Shown: in pieces, positions 40,443 through 42,735 of the stretch
Layout: every line of letters starts with the position of its first letter
How positions within the stretch are numbered: the stretch's first letter is position 1
NCBI GenBank assembly: GCA_903921785.1
Contig: CAIXRH010000219.1
Coordinates: 1-42,735, forward strand
Source: an uncultured Pseudomonadota bacterium
GTDB lineage: Bacteria > Myxococcota_A > UBA796 > SXON01
Length of the DNA stretch: 42,735 bases
Direction: 5' to 3'
Notes under the pieces: generated by a model
The model's database searches: none
Told to the model about the DNA's origin: nothing
What the model saw: the letters and a program-made list of their open reading frames with translations, nothing else
Made by a program: the position numbers and the translations under genes

Positions 40443-40516
40443 GGGCCAGCCCGGCTTGCGGTGAACGATTTCAGCCACTTGGGCGACGCGTGTTTGCGCA
40501 GCGCCCGGGCTGGCCC
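40443..40516. repeat. Long inverted repeat 2 (OmpA-feoB gap)
   Basis: GGGCCAGCCCGG (40443-40454) and CCGGGCTGGCCC (40505-40516) are a perfect 12-bp inverted repeat with a 50-base spacer. It starts ten bases after hairpin 1 and ends 20 bases from the feoB stop on the minus strand, so it may also be the feoB terminator. Confidence 0.6.
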
Positions 40517-40535
40517 CCCGAGCCGGAAGGCGCGG

Positions 40536-42674
40536 CTACCGGAACCCGAACAGGTGACCAACCCCCTGGACCGCCGCGCTGGCGCTCCAGGCGAGCGTGG
40601 TCATATACACGAACAAAAGTGCCGGCCAACGCCAGCTGTGCGACTCGCGTCGAACCACGGCGAGCGTGCTGAGGCACTGCGCCGACAGCGCGAAGAAGAC
40701 CATCAGCGAGAGGCCGGTCAGCGGCGTCCAGAGCGGCGTTCCGTCGTCGCGGGTCTCGGCCTGCATGGTGCTGCGCAGGCCGGCGCTGGTCTCGTCGGCG
40801 TCCTCCCCGATGCCGTACATCACGCCCATCGTGGAGACGAAGACCTCGCGCGCGGCGAAGGCGCCCACGAGGCCGACGCCGATCTTCCAGTCGAAGCCGA
40901 GCGGCTCGATGATCGGGGTGATCGCCCGGCCGAGCTGGCCGCCAGCGCTGTGCGCGAGCTGGTCGGCCCGCGCGACCTCCATCGTTCGCTCCGGGGTTCC
41001 CGGGGGTGGCTCATACCGAGGGAAATAGAGCAGCCCCCAGAGCACCAGCGTGGCGGCGAGGATCGTGGTGCCGGCCTCAGTGAGGAACGACTTCGCCCGC
41101 ATCCACATCTGCCGCACCACGGTGGCGAGGCGGGGCATGCGGTAGGGCGGGAGCTCGAGGAGCAGCGGAATGTTCGGGCCCCGGAGGAGGGTGCGCCCGA
41201 GCACGCCGGCGGCGAGCAGCGCCATCCCCGTGGAGAACAGGTACATCGCCACCATCGCCGCCACCCGCGAGGGGATGCCCAGGATCGAGGCGCCAGGCGG
41301 GAAGACCACCGCCACAACCAGCGTGTAGACGGGCAGCCGCGCCGAACACGACATCAGCGGCACCACCATCATGGTGAGGAGTCGGTCGCGGCGGCGTTCG
41401 AGCGTACGGGTGGCCATGATGGCCGGCACCGCGCAGGCGTAGCCCGAGAGCATCGGCACGAAGGCCTTGCCGTGCAGGCCGATGCTGCGCATCAGCCGAT
41501 CCACCAGGAAGGCGACCCGCGACATGTAGCCGCTGTCTTCGAGGAAGCCGATGAGGAAGAACAACAGGAGGATCTGCGGCAGGAAGACGATGACGCTGCC
41601 GACGCCGTTGATCACCCCCTGCACCAGCAGATCGTTGAGCACGCCGGGCGGCAAGGCGCCTTCGACGGTGCTCCCCAGCCAGCTGAAGCCCGCTTCGACC
41701 AGCCGGACCAGCGGGTCGCTCCACGTGAAGAGCGCCTGGAACAACAGGGTCATCACCCCGAGGAAGATGAGCCCGCCCGAGACCGGGTGGAGCAGGAACC
41801 GATCGAAGCGCTCGCTGGTGCTCGGTCCGGCCTTGGCCGGCGCGACCCCGAAGTCGAAGGCCTCGACCCAGTGGTACCGCGTAGAGACAATCTCCAGGTC
41901 GGGGTCGCGCCCGGCCGCAGTGGCGCGGGCGCGGATGGCCGCCACCTGGGTGCGGACGGCGGGCGGCACGTCGAGGAGCTCGTCGCCTTCTTCCACCGAG
42001 AGCAGCGACCAGAGCGCGAGCGCCCTCCCCTCCCCCGGGGTTGCGGCCGCAGCATAGGGAACCAACGCGTCGAGGTCGGCCTCCAGCTCGGGGGAATACG
42101 CGAGGTCGATGTCGGGGCGCGGGAGATCGTCGAGCGCCACACCGACAGTGGTCGCCAGCCGCTCCAGCCCCTCCCCGGTGTGCGCGCTCACCGCCACGAC
42201 CGGCACCCCGAACGCCTCGGCGAGGCGCGCCGGATCGGGGGCGATCCCCTGCTTCCGCGCCACGTCGATCAGGTTCAGCGCGATGACGAACGGGAGGTTC
42301 GCCTCCGCGAGCTGCACCGCCAGGTAGAGGTTTCGGACGAGCTGGGTCGCGTCCACCACCAGCAGCACCAGGTCGGGCCGCGGGGCGCCGTCGAGCCCGA
42401 AGACCGCCCGCACGGCCACCTGCTCCTCCGCCGACCGCGCCGCGAACGAGTACGTGCCGGGGATGTCGACCATGTCGACGACCCGACCGGGGAGGCGCCA
42501 TCGCCCCTCCTCGCGCTCCACCGTGACCCCCGGGTAGTTCCCGACCCGGGCGCTCTTTCCGGTGAGCCGGTTGAACAGGCTCGTCTTCCCGGTGTTGGGG
42601 TTTCCGGCGATGGCGATCCGCGGGGTGCGCCCGCCGAAGGCGGCGGCGCTCCCCGGATCGGCGCCAGCGGCCAT
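40536..42674 (-). CDS. feoB: Ferrous iron transporter FeoB
   Basis: A 712-residue Fe2+ permease. The cytosolic G domain has AGNPNTGKTSLFN (G1, 23-35), VGNYPGVTVE (G2), DIPGTYSF (G3, 70-77) and NLID (G4, 134-137, the NxxD form usual in FeoB). The membrane part has two Gate regions, including LLFFLIGFLEDSGYMSRVAFLVDRLM and SCSARLPVYTLV. Length is normal. The ATG overlaps the feoA stop (TGATG). Acts with FeoA to take up iron under low oxygen. Confidence 0.96.
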   Translation of the reverse strand: MAAGADPGSAAAFGGRTPRIAIAGNPNTGKTSLFNRLTGKSARVGNYPGVTVEREEGRWRLPGRVVDMVDIPGTYSFAARSAEEQVAVRAVFGLDGAPRPDLVLLVVDATQLVRNLYLAVQLAEANLPFVIALNLIDVARKQGIAPDPARLAEAFGVPVVAVSAHTGEGLERLATTVGVALDDLPRPDIDLAYSPELEADLDALVPYAAAATPGEGRALALWSLLSVEEGDELLDVPPAVRTQVAAIRARATAAGRDPDLEIVSTRYHWVEAFDFGVAPAKAGPSTSERFDRFLLHPVSGGLIFLGVMTLLFQALFTWSDPLVRLVEAGFSWLGSTVEGALPPGVLNDLLVQGVINGVGSVIVFLPQILLLFFLIGFLEDSGYMSRVAFLVDRLMRSIGLHGKAFVPMLSGYACAVPAIMATRTLERRRDRLLTMMVVPLMSCSARLPVYTLVVAVVFPPGASILGIPSRVAAMVAMYLFSTGMALLAAGVLGRTLLRGPNIPLLLELPPYRMPRLATVVRQMWMRAKSFLTEAGTTILAATLVLWGLLYFPRYEPPPGTPERTMEVARADQLAHSAGGQLGRAITPIIEPLGFDWKIGVGLVGAFAAREVFVSTMGVMYGIGEDADETSAGLRSTMQAETRDDGTPLWTPLTGLSLMVFFALSAQCLSTLAVVRRESHSWRWPALLFVYMTTLAWSASAAVQGVGHLFGFR

Positions 42675-42735
42675 CAGCCGACCAGCGGCCGCGCGGCGGA
42701 GCCGACGAAGATGCGCTCGGCCTCGGCTCGCCGGA
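42674..42735 (-). CDS. feoA: FeoA C-terminus (runs out of window)
   Basis: The last 20 codons read RRAEAERIFVGSAARPLVG and stop, a good match to the end of the FeoA SH3-like domain (...RxxEAxxIxV). The stop overlaps the feoB start by one base. The gene begins beyond the window. Identification rests on this short tail and the feoB partner. Confidence 0.75.
   Translation of the reverse strand, partial: RRAEAERIFVGSAARPLVG

Overview
The window is 42.7 kb of GC-rich, gene-dense DNA (no gap over about 260 bases) from a Gram-negative bacterium. Lipoproteins with clear lipoboxes, an OmpA-type peptidoglycan-binding protein, a type IV minor-pilin operon with PilY1, Asp/Gly/Thr-rich secreted proteins (DTGGDTG, DxDxDG loops) and a sigma-54 activator together suggest a Myxococcota or other delta-proteobacteria-like genome. 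That assignment is inference. No phage, transposase, CRISPR array, tRNA or rRNA was seen, so this reads as chromosomal backbone mixed with lineage-specific surface genes.

Layout. 1-4531 (+, with one - gene): the end of tsaD, rsmA, a MarR regulator divergent from a SnoaL-like gene, then a PP2C phosphatase coupled to an M23 envelope peptidase. 4545-12541 (-): one operon, read right to left as NtrC-type activator, TPR lipoprotein, fimU-like, pilV, pilW, pilX and pilY1, almost all joined by overlapping stop/start codons. 12577-15399 (+): two GT4 glycosyltransferases flanking a YbjN-like protein. 15567-17662 (+): a secreted Cys-rich/TPR protein and a TauE-like transporter. 17666-22152 (-): two tandem paralogous SGNH-type surface proteins. 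22340-28893: an unknown 261-residue protein, a signal-peptidase homologue that has lost its catalytic dyad and is coupled to an FG-GAP lipoprotein, a PAS/histidine kinase/receiver hybrid, and a GYF-like membrane protein. 29003-34364: fatty-acid desaturase, nitroreductase, tcdA with a lipoprotein, CGFS glutaredoxin, PrsW-type protease and two small genes. 35109-42735: dut, cyaY, a DUF362 ferredoxin protein, truB, a beta-propeller lipoprotein, an OmpA lipoprotein and feoAB.

Two patterns cross gene boundaries. First, ten transcription-unit heads have a TA(C/T)nnn hexamer ending exactly six bases before the start codon (two more at five bases) and no planned Shine-Dalgarno site. This is the geometry of leaderless transcription. 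Genes with a good Shine-Dalgarno site instead have the hexamer about 20 bases or more upstream. Second, several transcription units end in GC-rich hairpins without a U-tract that overlap a stop codon, often serving both genes of a convergent pair.

Working together: the pilin operon carries its own transcriptional activator. The two glycosyltransferases and the SGNH proteins may act on cell-surface glycans. The iron/Fe-S genes (cyaY, CGFS glutaredoxin, DUF362 ferredoxin, feoAB) and the RNA-modification genes (tsaD, rsmA, tcdA, truB) recur across the window without forming single operons.
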